Both the position numbers and the translations under genes were made by a program. Under the pieces are notes generated by a model. The model had not been told where the DNA came from, searched no databases, and saw nothing but the letters and a program-made list of their open reading frames with translations. 49,111 nucleotides of DNA. It comes from Calothrix membranacea FACHB-236. GTDB lineage: Bacteria; Cyanobacteriota; Cyanobacteriia; Cyanobacteriales; Nostocaceae. Numbering within the stretch: position 1 is the stretch's first letter; the number at the start of each line of letters is the position of its first letter. This document shows, piece by piece, positions 25,785 to 35,519 of this stretch. The DNA lies in contig NZ_JACJPX010000061.1 in NCBI RefSeq assembly GCF_014696315.1, forward strand, positions 1 through 49,111, written 5' to 3'.

Positions 25785-26270
25785 CTATTCTTCCAACAAA
25801 CTTCTCAGCATCCAAGCTGTCTTTTCATGTACCTGCATCCGTTGCGTCAACAAATCGGCGGTGGGTTCGTCGTTGACTTCATCTACTACAGGAAAGACAG
25901 AACGTGCTGTTCTCACTACAGATTCTTGCCCTTCTACTAATAGGCGAATCATTTCTGTAGCTTTAGGAACTCCAGAAGTTTCAGGAATTGAACTAAGTTT
26001 GACATATTCGCTGTATGTTCCTGGTGCAGGATAGCCAAGGGCTCTGATTCGTTCGGCAATCAAATCAACTGCTAGGGCTAATTCTGTATACTGGGTCTCA
26101 AACATTAAGTGCAAGGTTTGGAACATTGGCCCAGTTACATTCCAATGGAAATTATGTGTTTTTAGATACAGGGTGTAGGTATCAGCCAACAGCCTAGACA
26201 ACCCTTCAGCGATTTTAGCTCTACTAGCGTCATCAATACCAATATTTAGAGTTTCTGGTTTAGATGGCAT
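25785..26270 (-). CDS. dps: Dps-family ferritin-like DNA protection protein (161 aa)
   Basis: A four-helix ferritin-like subunit of the Dps type. The first ferroxidase half-site is in [15 protein letters not shown], and the partner residues are in the next helix ([19 protein letters not shown]). Dps dodecamers oxidise and store iron with hydrogen peroxide and may protect DNA. Length is normal. GGAG lies six bases before the ATG at 26270. Sulfiredoxin lies 77 bp upstream on the same strand, so the two may be co-expressed in peroxide stress. Cyanobacteria carry several Dps paralogues and I cannot say which one this is. Confidence 0.92.
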   Translation of the reverse strand: MPSKPETLNIGIDDASRAKIAEGLSRLLADTYTLYLKTHNFHWNVTGPMFQTLHLMFETQYTELALAVDLIAERIRALGYPAPGTYSEYVKLSSIPETSGVPKATEMIRLLVEGQESVVRTARSVFPVVDEVNDEPTADLLTQRMQVHEKTAWMLRSLLEE

Positions 26271-26347
26271 AATTTTCTCCTAATCGGTTATTAAATTAGT
26301 TGTCTGTTGTCCGTTGTTGCTTTTTTTCATTACCCATTGACATTGAA

Positions 26348-26611
26348 TCATGCTAAGTGCATCTTGAGAACGCTACGGGGAGCTTTACGGACTCTAGCTA
26401 AGATTGTTTCTTTACCTAGACGTTGGCAAGCTTCATACCGATGGCAACCTGAAAAGCCATAATACAGTCCTTCTACTTCAAGGACATCAATAGGTTCTTG
26501 TTGTCCGATCTCAGCAATCGATTCCATTAAGGCTTGTACTTTCTGCGGATCGTTTGTCCGGGGCAACGGCCGCTTAATCTGATTTAGTGGAATTTCTTGG
26601 ATTTTAACCAT
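26348..26611 (-). CDS. srx: Sulfiredoxin (87 aa)
   Basis: A ParB-like small domain with the sulfiredoxin signature FSGCHRYEA, in which Cys56 is the catalytic cysteine. The preceding IKRPLPRTNDPQKVQAL stretch is the usual nucleotide-binding region. Sulfiredoxin reduces the sulfinic form of 2-Cys peroxiredoxin using ATP and thiol. The length is right for a stand-alone cyanobacterial Srx. It sits directly upstream of dps on the same strand, and the pair fits a peroxide-response unit. ATG at 26611. Confidence 0.92.
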   Translation of the reverse strand: MVKIQEIPLNQIKRPLPRTNDPQKVQALMESIAEIGQQEPIDVLEVEGLYYGFSGCHRYEACQRLGKETILARVRKAPRSVLKMHLA

Positions 26612-26721
26612 AAGGGTTTGTCTAACTAATTCCCTTCTGTGACTATATATAAATCATAGTCGTTATGACTTCGTTTTGCAACCTTTGGGGCAAAACTGGT
26701 AATGGTATCATTGGAGCAATC

Positions 26722-28392
26722 ATGCGACAAAACCAATACGTTACAAAGCAACGAGCAAATCCGCCCCAACGCCGCACAGCGAGGGATAATCAGCTGTATC
26801 ATAAAATTCTGTACTGGCATGTTCCCCGGACTCTACTGATAGGATTTTGCCTATTAGGGCTAACTGCTGCATCTAGCTCTGAGAGTAAAACCAAGGATGT
26901 GGTATTAAAAATTGGGATTGTGCAAAGATTTGGCGACAAACCCACAGCCAAGCTGCAATTAGAACCAAGCAAAGGCGATCGCTTAAAGCTGAGATTTAAG
27001 ACAGGGAATCGGGAGCAAACTCTAGTTACCCAAAACCCTGTCAAGCTAGAAATAGCAATGCAAGCTTTACCCCAACCAGTAGTTGATGAGGTAGTAGTTC
27101 TAGGGACGTACCGTACCTATGAAACTGCTGAAGATAGCGCCAAAAAGTGGCAGGAACAGGGGATAGAGGTAGACATTGCCCAGCCAGAACGCTGGCAAGT
27201 TTGGGCGAAACGAGACGTTTACAACACTCCTTTACTGCGAAGGTTACTATTGCAGAGTTTGCAAGCTTCAAACCAGAATAATATTGCCTACCTGGATACA
27301 AAAGTTTCGCAAAAAACTGCGTTAGTGAGTTGGGTAATCAATGGCAACCGCTATAGCCGGAATTATGTCAAAATTAGCAGCGATAAAAATTTAATTCGGG
27401 TCAATAAAACTGAAAATCCAGCGAAGGCTAGGCTTTATGCTGGTCAGATGAACTTCCAGCCGAATGCTTATGGTACGTATACTTTAGTTAATGAAGTACC
27501 AATAGAAACTTATTTGCGGGGTGTTGTACCTTATGAAATCGGCACCAATGCACCAATGGCATCTTTAGAAGCCCAGGCAATTCTAGCCCGTACTTATGTT
27601 TTAAGGAATTTACGTAGATTTGCTGTGGATGACTACGAATTATGTGCTGATACTCACTGTCAAGTTTATTATGGGCTAAGTGGCGTAGCTTCCAGTACAG
27701 ATAAAGCGATCGCTACCACTAGAGGTATGGTATTAACTTATCAAAACCAGTTAGTAGACGCTCTCTATTCTTCTACTACAGGTGGCGTGACTGCTTCATT
27801 TAGCGATGTCTGGAACGGCGAAGATCGTCCTTATCTCAAGCCACTAGTTGATGCTTCTTGGAATATCTGGGATTTATCTAGACAGAATTTAGCTGATGAA
27901 AATAACTTTCAAAAATTTATTAGTCTCGAAAAAGGATTTAATGAAAGCGAGTGGGATGTGTTTCGGTGGCGCAAAGAAACAAGTATAGAAGATATTACTA
28001 AGGACTTGCAGAAATTTTTGCGGGTGAAAAAAAGCCCCTACAGTAAACTCAAAAGTGTTCAAGCCATTTCTGTAGTTAAGCGTTCTTCTAGCGGACGCAT
28101 TCTCGATTTAGCGGTGAAATCAGACATTGGTGTCTTCACTTTACACAAAGACGAAGTACGTAGCGCCTTTGCAGCTCCCATTAGCACGCTATTTTATTTA
28201 CAACCCCTCAACAAAGGAAAACCAAACCTGTGGGGATACGCCTTTGTGGGTGGAGGATTTGGACATGGAGTTGGTTTGAGTCAAACTGGCGCACAGAATC
28301 TAGCTAAGTTAGGTTGGTCAAGCCAGAAAATTCTGCAATTCTATTATCCTGGAACGCAAGTCAAACTTCTCAGTGATGAAATTAAACTGTAA
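26722..28392 (+). CDS. SpoIID/LytB-domain secreted protein (556 aa)
   Basis: A basic N-terminus leads to a hydrophobic segment (about 34-52), a signal anchor. A short SPOR-like or domain-of-unknown-role region lies at about 100-170. The SpoIID/LytB domain spans about 245-540: VPIETYLRGVVPYEIG, SLEAQAILARTYVLRN, YSSTTGGVTASFSDVWNG and GFGHGVGLSQTGAQNLAKLGW. In sporulating bacteria SpoIID is a lytic transglycosylase that cleaves denuded peptidoglycan; cyanobacterial members probably act on the cell wall or septum. I choose the ATG at 26722, which has GGAG five bases upstream, over 26665. It converges with petF. Confidence 0.9.
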   Translation: MRQNQYVTKQRANPPQRRTARDNQLYHKILYWHVPRTLLIGFCLLGLTAASSSESKTKDVVLKIGIVQRFGDKPTAKLQLEPSKGDRLKLRFKTGNREQTLVTQNPVKLEIAMQALPQPVVDEVVVLGTYRTYETAEDSAKKWQEQGIEVDIAQPERWQVWAKRDVYNTPLLRRLLLQSLQASNQNNIAYLDTKVSQKTALVSWVINGNRYSRNYVKISSDKNLIRVNKTENPAKARLYAGQMNFQPNAYGTYTLVNEVPIETYLRGVVPYEIGTNAPMASLEAQAILARTYVLRNLRRFAVDDYELCADTHCQVYYGLSGVASSTDKAIATTRGMVLTYQNQLVDALYSSTTGGVTASFSDVWNGEDRPYLKPLVDASWNIWDLSRQNLADENNFQKFISLEKGFNESEWDVFRWRKETSIEDITKDLQKFLRVKKSPYSKLKSVQAISVVKRSSSGRILDLAVKSDIGVFTLHKDEVRSAFAAPISTLFYLQPLNKGKPNLWGYAFVGGGFGHGVGLSQTGAQNLAKLGWSSQKILQFYYPGTQVKLLSDEIKL

Positions 28393-28408
28393 AACTGTTG
28401 TTGAGTAC

Positions 28409-28428
28409 AGACGCGATTAATCGCGTCT
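28409..28428. repeat. Palindromic repeat AGACGCGATTAATCGCGTCT, inverted copy
   Basis: The same 20-bp palindrome as at 25694-25713. Its left flank TTGAGTAC is the reverse complement of the right flank there. Confidence 0.75.
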
Positions 28429-28449
28429 CTGCAACTTTTACCGCCCAGT

Positions 28450-28492
28450 ATTCATCTAGAGGCTGCTCGTTTGATTGCAGCACTAGATGAAT
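28450..28492. terminator. Strong hairpin between convergent spoIID-like gene and ferredoxin
   Basis: ATTCATCTAG (28450-28459) pairs perfectly with CTAGATGAAT (28483-28492), and inner GCTGC/GCAGC (28462-28466 and 28477-28481) extends the stem. It lies between two convergent stop codons, where a bidirectional terminator is expected. No long T-run follows on either strand. Confidence 0.55.
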
Positions 28493-28543
28493 GTGGGTAT
28501 TAAATCAATCTTTGAACAGATTTGTGATTCAGGAGGCTAATTC

Positions 28544-29606
<1,063 letters not shown>

Positions 29607-30611
29607 ATGTACAATTCCGAGGCATCTTCAAAAACAGCAAAAGTTCGGGTAGGGCTGGTTGGTACGGGGTATGCGGCAAAGTTTCGCAGTGAGGCTTTGT
29701 TGCATGATGCGCGATCGCATTTAGTGGCGATCGCGGGCAATGAATTAGAAAATACCCAAGCCTTCGCGCAACAATACCAAGCTGAAGCTGTGAGTTCTTG
29801 GCAACAGCTAGTAGAACGAGACGATATTGATTTGGTGATGATTTCCACCATTAACCGAGATCATGGGGCGATCGCTCGTGCCGCTCTCACTCATGGCAAA
29901 CACGTGATTGTAGAATATCCCTTAGCTTTGGATGTCGTAGAAGCTCAGGAAATCATCGATTTAGCCAAAGCTCAAAATAAAGTACTGCACGTTGAACACA
30001 TTGAAATTTTAGGCGGACTGCATCAAGCTATCAGGCAACACATAGAAAAAGTTGGTCAGATCTTTTATGTTCGCTACAGTACGGTTACTCCCTTGCATCC
30101 AGCACCCCGCAAGTGGACTTATAACCATGAGTTCTTCGGTTTTCCGTTAATGGGTGCGCTTTCTAGGTTACATCGCCTTACAGACCTATTTGGTGAAGTA
30201 TTCACCGTTAACTGTCATCAACGCTTTTGGCAATTAGAACCTGAGTATTTTCAAACCTGTTTTTGCATTGCACAACTGTGCTTTACTAGTGGATTATTAG
30301 CGCAAGTAGTTTATGGCAAAGGCGAAACCCTGTGGCAACAAGAACGCAAGTTTGAAATTCATGGGGAACAAGGCGGATTAATTTTTGAGGGTGAGAAAGG
30401 ATTGTTTGTGCAAGCAGGGGAAACAACACGCATAGAAGTTGGTACCCGTCGGGGTTTATTTGCGAAAGACACTACTATGGTGTTAGATCATATTTTTGGT
30501 GGCACGCCTTTATATGTCACTCCAGAACAGAGTTTATACACCTTAAAAGTTGCTGAAGCTGCCAGACGAGCAGCAGAAACAGGCTTAACTATATTTATGA
30601 GAGATATTTAA
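29607..30611 (+). CDS. bvdR: Biliverdin reductase, Gfo/Idh/MocA fold (334 aa)
   Basis: NAD(P)H-dependent reduction of biliverdin to bilirubin. The Rossmann motif VGLVGTGYAAKFR opens the N-terminal domain. STINRDHGAIARAAL, GKHVIVEYPLALD and LHVEHIEILGGLHQAIRQ follow, and the C-terminal domain has GFPLMGALSRLHRLTDLFG and VGTRRGLFAKDT. These blocks closely parallel the Synechocystis BvdR sequence as I remember it, and the length agrees. In cyanobacteria BvdR affects phycobilisome assembly and bilin balance. The start is taken at ATG 29607 (MYNSEAS), because the 37 in-frame codons before it run through GGACTCAGGACTCA spacer repeat. Map follows 17 bp downstream on the same strand. Confidence 0.9.
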   Translation: MYNSEASSKTAKVRVGLVGTGYAAKFRSEALLHDARSHLVAIAGNELENTQAFAQQYQAEAVSSWQQLVERDDIDLVMISTINRDHGAIARAALTHGKHVIVEYPLALDVVEAQEIIDLAKAQNKVLHVEHIEILGGLHQAIRQHIEKVGQIFYVRYSTVTPLHPAPRKWTYNHEFFGFPLMGALSRLHRLTDLFGEVFTVNCHQRFWQLEPEYFQTCFCIAQLCFTSGLLAQVVYGKGETLWQQERKFEIHGEQGGLIFEGEKGLFVQAGETTRIEVGTRRGLFAKDTTMVLDHIFGGTPLYVTPEQSLYTLKVAEAARRAAETGLTIFMRDI

Positions 30612-30628
30612 GACATTAATTAAAGTCT

Positions 30629-31396
30629 ATGAGAACCGAAACAATTGTTATTTTGTCCCAACGTGAAATCGAAAAGATGCGGAAGGCGGGGCGTTTAGCA
30701 GCCCAACTTTTACAGCATTTAGAACCAATGGTGAAGCCAGGGGTAAGTACTCAAGAACTCAATGATGAAGCCGAACGCTGGACGCAAGCACATGGAGCCA
30801 AAAGCGCACCTCTGGGTTACAAAGGCTTTCCGAAATCGATTTGTACCAGTGTCAATGAGGTGATTTGTCACGGCATTCCTAATGCTAAACAAATTCTGCG
30901 GGATGGTGACATTATTAACATTGATGTTACGCCAATTGTTGATGGCTACCACGGCGATACATCGAAGACATTCTTGGTAGGTAATCCTTCACCAAAAGCG
31001 AAAAAATTGGTAGAGGTAACAGAAGAATGTCTGCGGCGAGGAATTGCTGAAGTGAAACCAACTGCGCGCATTGGGGATATTGGTGCAGCCATTCAAGAGT
31101 ATGCAGAAGCCCAGGGATTTTCTGTGGTGCGCGATTTTGTGGGACACGGTGTTAGTAATGTGTTTCACACTGCGCCAGATATTCCTCACTATGGTACAAG
31201 GGGCAAAGGTAAGCGTCTCAGACCAGGGATGGTATTTACTATTGAGCCAATGATTAATGAAGGTACTTGGGAAGTAGAAGTTCTCAGCGATAAGTGGACT
31301 GCGGTGACGCGCGATCGCAAACTTTCAGCACAGTTTGAACATACCATTGCTGTTACTGAAGATGGCGTAGAAATCTTGACTTTAGCTGAAGGTTAA
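30629..31396 (+). CDS. map: Type I methionine aminopeptidase (255 aa)
   Basis: This enzyme removes initiator methionine from nascent proteins in the cytoplasm. The five metal ligands are visible: Asp in IINIDVTP, Asp in YHGDTSKTF, His in VGHGVSNVFH, Glu in FTIEPMIN and Glu in SAQFEHTIAV. The substrate-side His is in VICHGIPN. Length and order match bacterial MetAP type I without a zinc-finger extension. Cyanobacteria usually have more than one map gene, so this may be one of two or three paralogues. It probably shares a transcript with bvdR upstream and with the nuclease-fold gene 6 bp downstream. Confidence 0.95.
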   Translation: MRTETIVILSQREIEKMRKAGRLAAQLLQHLEPMVKPGVSTQELNDEAERWTQAHGAKSAPLGYKGFPKSICTSVNEVICHGIPNAKQILRDGDIINIDVTPIVDGYHGDTSKTFLVGNPSPKAKKLVEVTEECLRRGIAEVKPTARIGDIGAAIQEYAEAQGFSVVRDFVGHGVSNVFHTAPDIPHYGTRGKGKRLRPGMVFTIEPMINEGTWEVEVLSDKWTAVTRDRKLSAQFEHTIAVTEDGVEILTLAEG

Positions 31397-31402
31397 TTAA
31401 AA

Positions 31403-32035
31403 ATGGCTCAAACTCTTGCTGCGGAAAACATCACACTTGAGCAATTGATATTGCTTTATGGATTGGAATTAGTTGATGCGGAAGAATTCTTCCCAGAGTG
31501 GCAAGAGAATTTACCTGAATTGACGGATACAGAAAAAGAATTATTGGATCAAATCAAAGCGGGTTATCTCAATTTAAGAAACTATCCGCCGTTATTAGAA
31601 AATACAGTTAATACAATTGTTTTATCGCCACTACTATTTATTGGTAAGTTTTATTTACCGCCTTTTCACATCAAAGTAGAAAAGTCTATCGAAATTGAAA
31701 CACTAGATAAACAAACTATTATCAAAGGGCGAATAGATTTTTTATTGCTGAATCAAAAATTCTGGGTAACAGTGATTGAGTCAAAACAGGTTGCTTATTC
31801 TGTAGAAGCCGGACTTGACCAGATTTTGGCGTATATGCTCGCTGCTCCCCAATCACAAGATGTTGTATATGGGATGATTACTTCTGGTGGCAGTTTTATG
31901 TTCTTGAAACTGCTCAAAGGTAATCCTCCTCGCTATGCGACTTCTAATATTTTTGATGTTCGTAATCGTGGTAATGAGTTATATTCTGTACTCAGGATTT
32001 TGAAAGGTATTAGTCAATTGACAAGCCCATTGTAG
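31403..32035 (+). CDS. Stand-alone HsdR-N-like PD-(D/E)xK nuclease-fold protein (210 aa)
   Basis: The central region reads IIKGRIDFLLL followed by WVTVIESKQ, the D...ExK core of a PD-(D/E)xK nuclease as in the N-terminal domain of type I restriction R subunits. The helicase part of HsdR is absent, and there are no hsdM or hsdS genes nearby. This short form is common in Nostocales, where it is often annotated as a restriction R subunit. It could be a host nuclease of unknown target. It starts 6 bp after the map stop, so it is probably co-transcribed with bvdR and map. Confidence 0.75.
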   Translation: MAQTLAAENITLEQLILLYGLELVDAEEFFPEWQENLPELTDTEKELLDQIKAGYLNLRNYPPLLENTVNTIVLSPLLFIGKFYLPPFHIKVEKSIEIETLDKQTIIKGRIDFLLLNQKFWVTVIESKQVAYSVEAGLDQILAYMLAAPQSQDVVYGMITSGGSFMFLKLLKGNPPRYATSNIFDVRNRGNELYSVLRILKGISQLTSPL

Positions 32036-32066
32036 TGATGTGTCCTATTAATTTTGCTGGGCTGCA

Positions 32067-32099
32067 AGATCCCCGACTTCTTCAAGAAGTCGGGGATCT
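32067..32099. repeat. 33-bp perfect palindrome (AGATCCCCGACTTCTT arm), copy 1
   Basis: Two 16-bp arms (AGATCCCCGACTTCTT and AAGAAGTCGGGGATCT) around a single C. A second copy with a central G lies at 35447-35479, and the flanks (CA before, GACTCCTC after) also agree. It lies 32 bp after a plus-strand stop and could act as a transcription terminator or a mobile palindrome. Confidence 0.85.
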
Positions 32100-32155
32100 G
32101 ACTCCTCACAAATTCTCATAACTTTTGCGATTAACTACTAGTAGCAATAGCCTGA

Positions 32156-33508
32156 TTATCTTCCCAATTTATTAGGAATACCTTCACAACCGCCAGGAAT
32201 TGTACTGCGAGATTTTTCGCCGCACCAAGCACAGCAGTAATAACGTGCTGATTCAGTCATTCGCTGCACATCTGTGAAATCGGCATTTTCTATGACAGCA
32301 CCAGTGTGTTCGCCAGTGTGATAATTTGGGGGTTCGGTGCGGCTGCGGGGTGATGCTTTTTCTACTGAACCATAAAAGAAACGTACTCCATTTAAATCAG
32401 CTTTGCGGAGATTGGCATCATATAAAATGGTGCGGGAAAGGTTGGCTTTGACTAAATCACAACCGCTGAGGTCGGCGCGGACAAGATTAGCTTCGCTGAG
32501 ATCAGTCCAGCGCAAATCTGTACCAGCTAAGTCTGCGCCAGCTAGCATTACGCCTAAATCTATAACACGCACACCTTCTAAGCGGTCTTCAGCATATCCA
32601 CCAATACCGTTAAGAATAGCTCTTCCCAAACGGCGATCGCGTTTTAGGGGTGTGAGTAATTTGGAACGAGAAAGAAAGCGGAGAATCTTCGCTTTTCCGC
32701 TACCATCAACACTACTAAAAATAGCGGCTGTGCGTCCTTCTGCAATTGACCTTTCTTGCGGCCAATCTTCTAATAGTCCTTCTTCATCTAAAACTAAATC
32801 GGAAATCCCTTGAAAATATGAGTCGATGGTTTGCTGCTGGGTAATGATATTTTGTTGCACCGTCAGCAGATTTTGCTGAATCGTCAAGTCTTTGGAAATC
32901 ACATATTGTCGCCAAGCTACGTAAACAGCGATGATGGCGATGAGAATTTGTCCCAAAGCGCCGAACCACTCCGCCAAAGTCCCCGAAGCTTCCCAATTAA
33001 TTTTACGTCCCGTAGCTAATAAGCGATCGCCTAACCCTGAATATCTCACCAAGCCAATGAGCGCTACAATTAGTCCGATAAACGCAATTAACAGCGTTCT
33101 GTCTTGGGGTGTAAACCATTCTTTAAGAAGATTTTGCACCCAAGGCCAAAGCATCGCCAGGGATAATATTAAGGTAAGCAGTGTTCCCGAAGCGCCAATT
33201 ATCCAATTATTGAGGATGAGTCCCAAGATAGTGATGGCGATCGCTACTAAAGTAATTACTAATGCTCTGGATTTGACAGCAAATTGATTGCTCTTAGGTG
33301 ACTGAGAAAAAGAACGAGCTTGTTTTAGTGCTGCGGTATTTTGTGGCGATTGCAAAGCAGAAATTGCAGCCAAAGCCTGTTGTGCAGCCAGTTCGTCTGT
33401 TGTCAGGTGATGATCACCTGTACCACTATCAAAATCATCTGGTTGGAAATCATCTTCTGAGAAAGGTTCTGGGGTTGTGATGTCGGAAGAGTTGGAATCA
33501 TTCGTCAT
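32156..33508 (-). CDS. Membrane protein with pentapeptide repeats and a Cys-rich C-terminus (450 aa)
   Basis: An acidic N-terminal tail (1-85) precedes about four hydrophobic segments: about 88-105, 108-130, 145-162 and 185-203. A coiled-coil-like QQNLLTVQQNIITQQQ region follows. Residues about 325-385 are A(D/N)LxX pentapeptide repeats (GADLAGTDL, SEANLVRADLSGCDL, DANLRKADL) forming a right-handed beta-helix of about ten units. The C-terminus has CCAWCGEKS and GGCEGIP, a cysteine pattern that may bind metal and recurs in related cyanobacterial proteins. Function is unknown. The helix would face the cytoplasm if the N-terminus is inside. Confidence 0.82.
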   Translation of the reverse strand: MTNDSNSSDITTPEPFSEDDFQPDDFDSGTGDHHLTTDELAAQQALAAISALQSPQNTAALKQARSFSQSPKSNQFAVKSRALVITLVAIAITILGLILNNWIIGASGTLLTLILSLAMLWPWVQNLLKEWFTPQDRTLLIAFIGLIVALIGLVRYSGLGDRLLATGRKINWEASGTLAEWFGALGQILIAIIAVYVAWRQYVISKDLTIQQNLLTVQQNIITQQQTIDSYFQGISDLVLDEEGLLEDWPQERSIAEGRTAAIFSSVDGSGKAKILRFLSRSKLLTPLKRDRRLGRAILNGIGGYAEDRLEGVRVIDLGVMLAGADLAGTDLRWTDLSEANLVRADLSGCDLVKANLSRTILYDANLRKADLNGVRFFYGSVEKASPRSRTEPPNYHTGEHTGAVIENADFTDVQRMTESARYYCCAWCGEKSRSTIPGGCEGIPNKLGR

Positions 33509-33664
33509 TCTTTCTATTTTGCCCCACCATACTCAGTTCAGCGTGATATGCGTCTAGACAAATATTTTCTCGTTAAGGCTGTCAAGGGTCAAGAGTCAAA
33601 GGTCAAAAACTACACCCGTGAGTTAATCAACGAATACTATAGAAGCGCAAATGAGGCTTTTTTC

Positions 33665-33895
33665 TTCATTAATGAGGTTCCGAGGTTCATTAACGAGGCT
33701 TTGAGGTTCATTAATGAGGTTCCGAGGTTCATTAACGAGGCTTTGAGGTTCATTAATGAGGCTTTGAGGTTCATTAATGAGGCTTTGAGGTTCATTAATG
33801 AGGTTCCGAGGTTCATTAATGAGGTTCCGAGGTTCATTAATGAGGCTTCGAGGTTCATTAATGAGGCTTCGAGGTTCATTAATGAGGTTCTGAGC
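33665..33895. repeat. 21-bp minisatellite, 11 units
   Basis: Eleven uninterrupted copies of a 21-bp unit (TTCATTAATGAGGTTCCGAG type) with two main variants, GTTCCGAGG and GCTTTGAGG, and a few GCTTCGAGG units. Since 21 is a multiple of three, several frames on both strands stay open (FINEVPR/FINEALR on plus, SLMNLGT on minus). These look like a by-product rather than protein, because there is no ribosome binding site and the flanks are spacer filler. Confidence 0.92.
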
Positions 33896-33911
33896 TTTAT
33901 TTTTAAGGTAG

Positions 33912-33939
33912 GGTGCGTTAGCCTACGGCGTAACGCACC
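33912..33939. repeat. GGTGCGTTA palindrome, short copy
   Basis: GGTGCGTTA (33912-33920) and TAACGCACC (33931-33939) pair perfectly around GCCTACGGCG. The longer relative at 38281-38357 shares the same motifs. Confidence 0.75.
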
Positions 33940-34051
33940 GAAAATTCTCATGTTACTTGAAGCTAAAACAATCACACACCCAACAATTCCATTGTCTACC
34001 TAGATCCGAAAGTTTGCGATAATATGGCGCTAAAATCAGCAACTCAGATTT

Positions 34052-35383
34052 ATGACGCAGGATTTTGCATTATTAAAGCGGATATACAATGCTTTTGACC
34101 CATTTCGCCCCTTACCCGCAGGAGATCCAGCTTATGTTGATTGTACAGAAGTGCGGGGAGATGGGGACATATTAGTAGAAGTCGGCAGAGAGATTTTATA
34201 TTCAGATAGAATGACCTCGCAACTGTATGCAGGTCATCGCGGTGCGGGGAAATCTACAGAATTGCTGCGGTTACAGAAATATTTAAATGAGCAAGGTTGC
34301 TTTGTAGTTTATTTTCCCGCCGATGAACAAGATATCGATCCAGAAGATGCCCAATATACTGATATTCTTTTAGCTTGTACCCGCCACTTACTAGAAACAT
34401 TAAAAGATAGCACTTCGCCAGCTAGTTTGTTGAACTGGTTAAAAGAACGTTGGCAAGATTTAAAAGATTTAGCATTAACTGAAGTCTCTTTAGAAAGCTT
34501 AAGTATAGAAGGGCAGATTTCCCAATTCGCAAAATTAACAGCGAATTTACGAACAGAACCCACTCAACGCCAAAAAATTCGTGAGCGTGTCAATCCGCAT
34601 ACAATTACTTTAATTGCAGCTTTAAATGAGTTTATTCAAGATGCCAAAAAGCACTTACCTTCAGGATATTCTCAACTTGTATTAATTGCTGATAACTTAG
34701 ATCGGATTGTACCCATACCTCAAGAAGATGGACGCACCAATCACGACCAAATTTTTCTCGACCGTAGCGAACAACTCCAAGCTTTAGATTGTCATTTACT
34801 TTACACAATACCTATTTCTTTACTGTATTCTAATCGCGCCGTAGACCTAGCCAATATCTATGGTAATACTCAGGTATTGCCGATGATTATGGTGCAAACG
34901 CCAGATAATCAACCATACCAGCGGGGAATTAATAAAGTTACAGAAATCCTGCAAAAACGTCTGAGTTTAATCGACCCAAGTTTATCGATTGTCGATATGT
35001 TTGAGCAGCGAGAAGCTTTAGAAAGACTGTGCCTCATGAGTGGAGGTCATGTGCGAAATTTATTATTATTAATGAAGGAGGCGATTAAATACACTAACAG
35101 CTTACCCATTCCTACCAGAGCCTTACAGCGCTCGTTTAGCGAGTTACGAAATACTTATAGAAATACCGTTTTTGCTAATGAATGGGAAGCATTGGCAAAT
35201 GTATATCATTCTAAGGAAATAGAAAACGATCCATTGTATCGAGGTTTATTATTTAATCGCTGTATTTTAGAATATCGTTATTTAAATGGAGATGGAGAAA
35301 GTCAAGTTTGGTATGATATTCATCCTCTTATCAAAGGAATTAAAGAATTTCAAGATACCTTTAATCGATTGTATCCGGCATAA
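34052..35383 (+). CDS. AAA/STAND-like P-loop ATPase (443 aa)
   Basis: Walker A is GHRGAGKST (61-69) and Walker B lies in QLVLIADNLDRI (about 205-217). HLLYTIPISLLYSN provides a sensor-1-like strand. After the ATPase core come a winged-helix-like region (about 310-370, containing LCLMSGGHVRNLLLLM) and a C-terminal domain ending in WYDIHPLIKGI. The architecture resembles STAND/KAP-type signalling NTPases more than metabolic ATPases. The next gene on the same strand, 136 bp away, is a TPR protein with an NTPase-like but P-loop-less N-terminus; the two may form a pair. No effector domain is recognisable in this protein. ATG at 34052. Confidence 0.82.
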   Translation: MTQDFALLKRIYNAFDPFRPLPAGDPAYVDCTEVRGDGDILVEVGREILYSDRMTSQLYAGHRGAGKSTELLRLQKYLNEQGCFVVYFPADEQDIDPEDAQYTDILLACTRHLLETLKDSTSPASLLNWLKERWQDLKDLALTEVSLESLSIEGQISQFAKLTANLRTEPTQRQKIRERVNPHTITLIAALNEFIQDAKKHLPSGYSQLVLIADNLDRIVPIPQEDGRTNHDQIFLDRSEQLQALDCHLLYTIPISLLYSNRAVDLANIYGNTQVLPMIMVQTPDNQPYQRGINKVTEILQKRLSLIDPSLSIVDMFEQREALERLCLMSGGHVRNLLLLMKEAIKYTNSLPIPTRALQRSFSELRNTYRNTVFANEWEALANVYHSKEIENDPLYRGLLFNRCILEYRYLNGDGESQVWYDIHPLIKGIKEFQDTFNRLYPA

Positions 35384-35446
35384 AAATAAATACAGGTGAA
35401 ATTAACAATACTTTCACCAAAATGCAACAACTTATTACTCACTACA

Positions 35447-35479
35447 AGATCCCCGACTTCTTGAAGAAGTCGGGGATCT
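35447..35479. repeat. 33-bp perfect palindrome (AGATCCCCGACTTCTT arm), copy 2
   Basis: Identical arms to copy 1 at 32067-32099, with a central G in place of C. It lies between the ATPase gene and the TPR gene, and may cause partial termination or processing there. Confidence 0.85.
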
Positions 35480-35519
35480 GACCCCTCGTAACCCTATAAG
35501 GCATTACAAAGCTAAGATT

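Noticed and set aside
31403-32035. A type I restriction-modification system
   Set aside because: Only a short nuclease-like domain is present. No helicase part, methyltransferase or specificity gene lies nearby.
33548-34003. A 151-codon plus-strand frame through the minisatellite (repeating FINEVPR/FINEALR), and a 112-codon minus-strand one
   Set aside because: Both are by-products of a 21-bp repeat unit. The plus frame begins in AGTCAAAGGTCAAA-type spacer filler and runs out through a dispersed palindrome; neither has a ribosome binding site.
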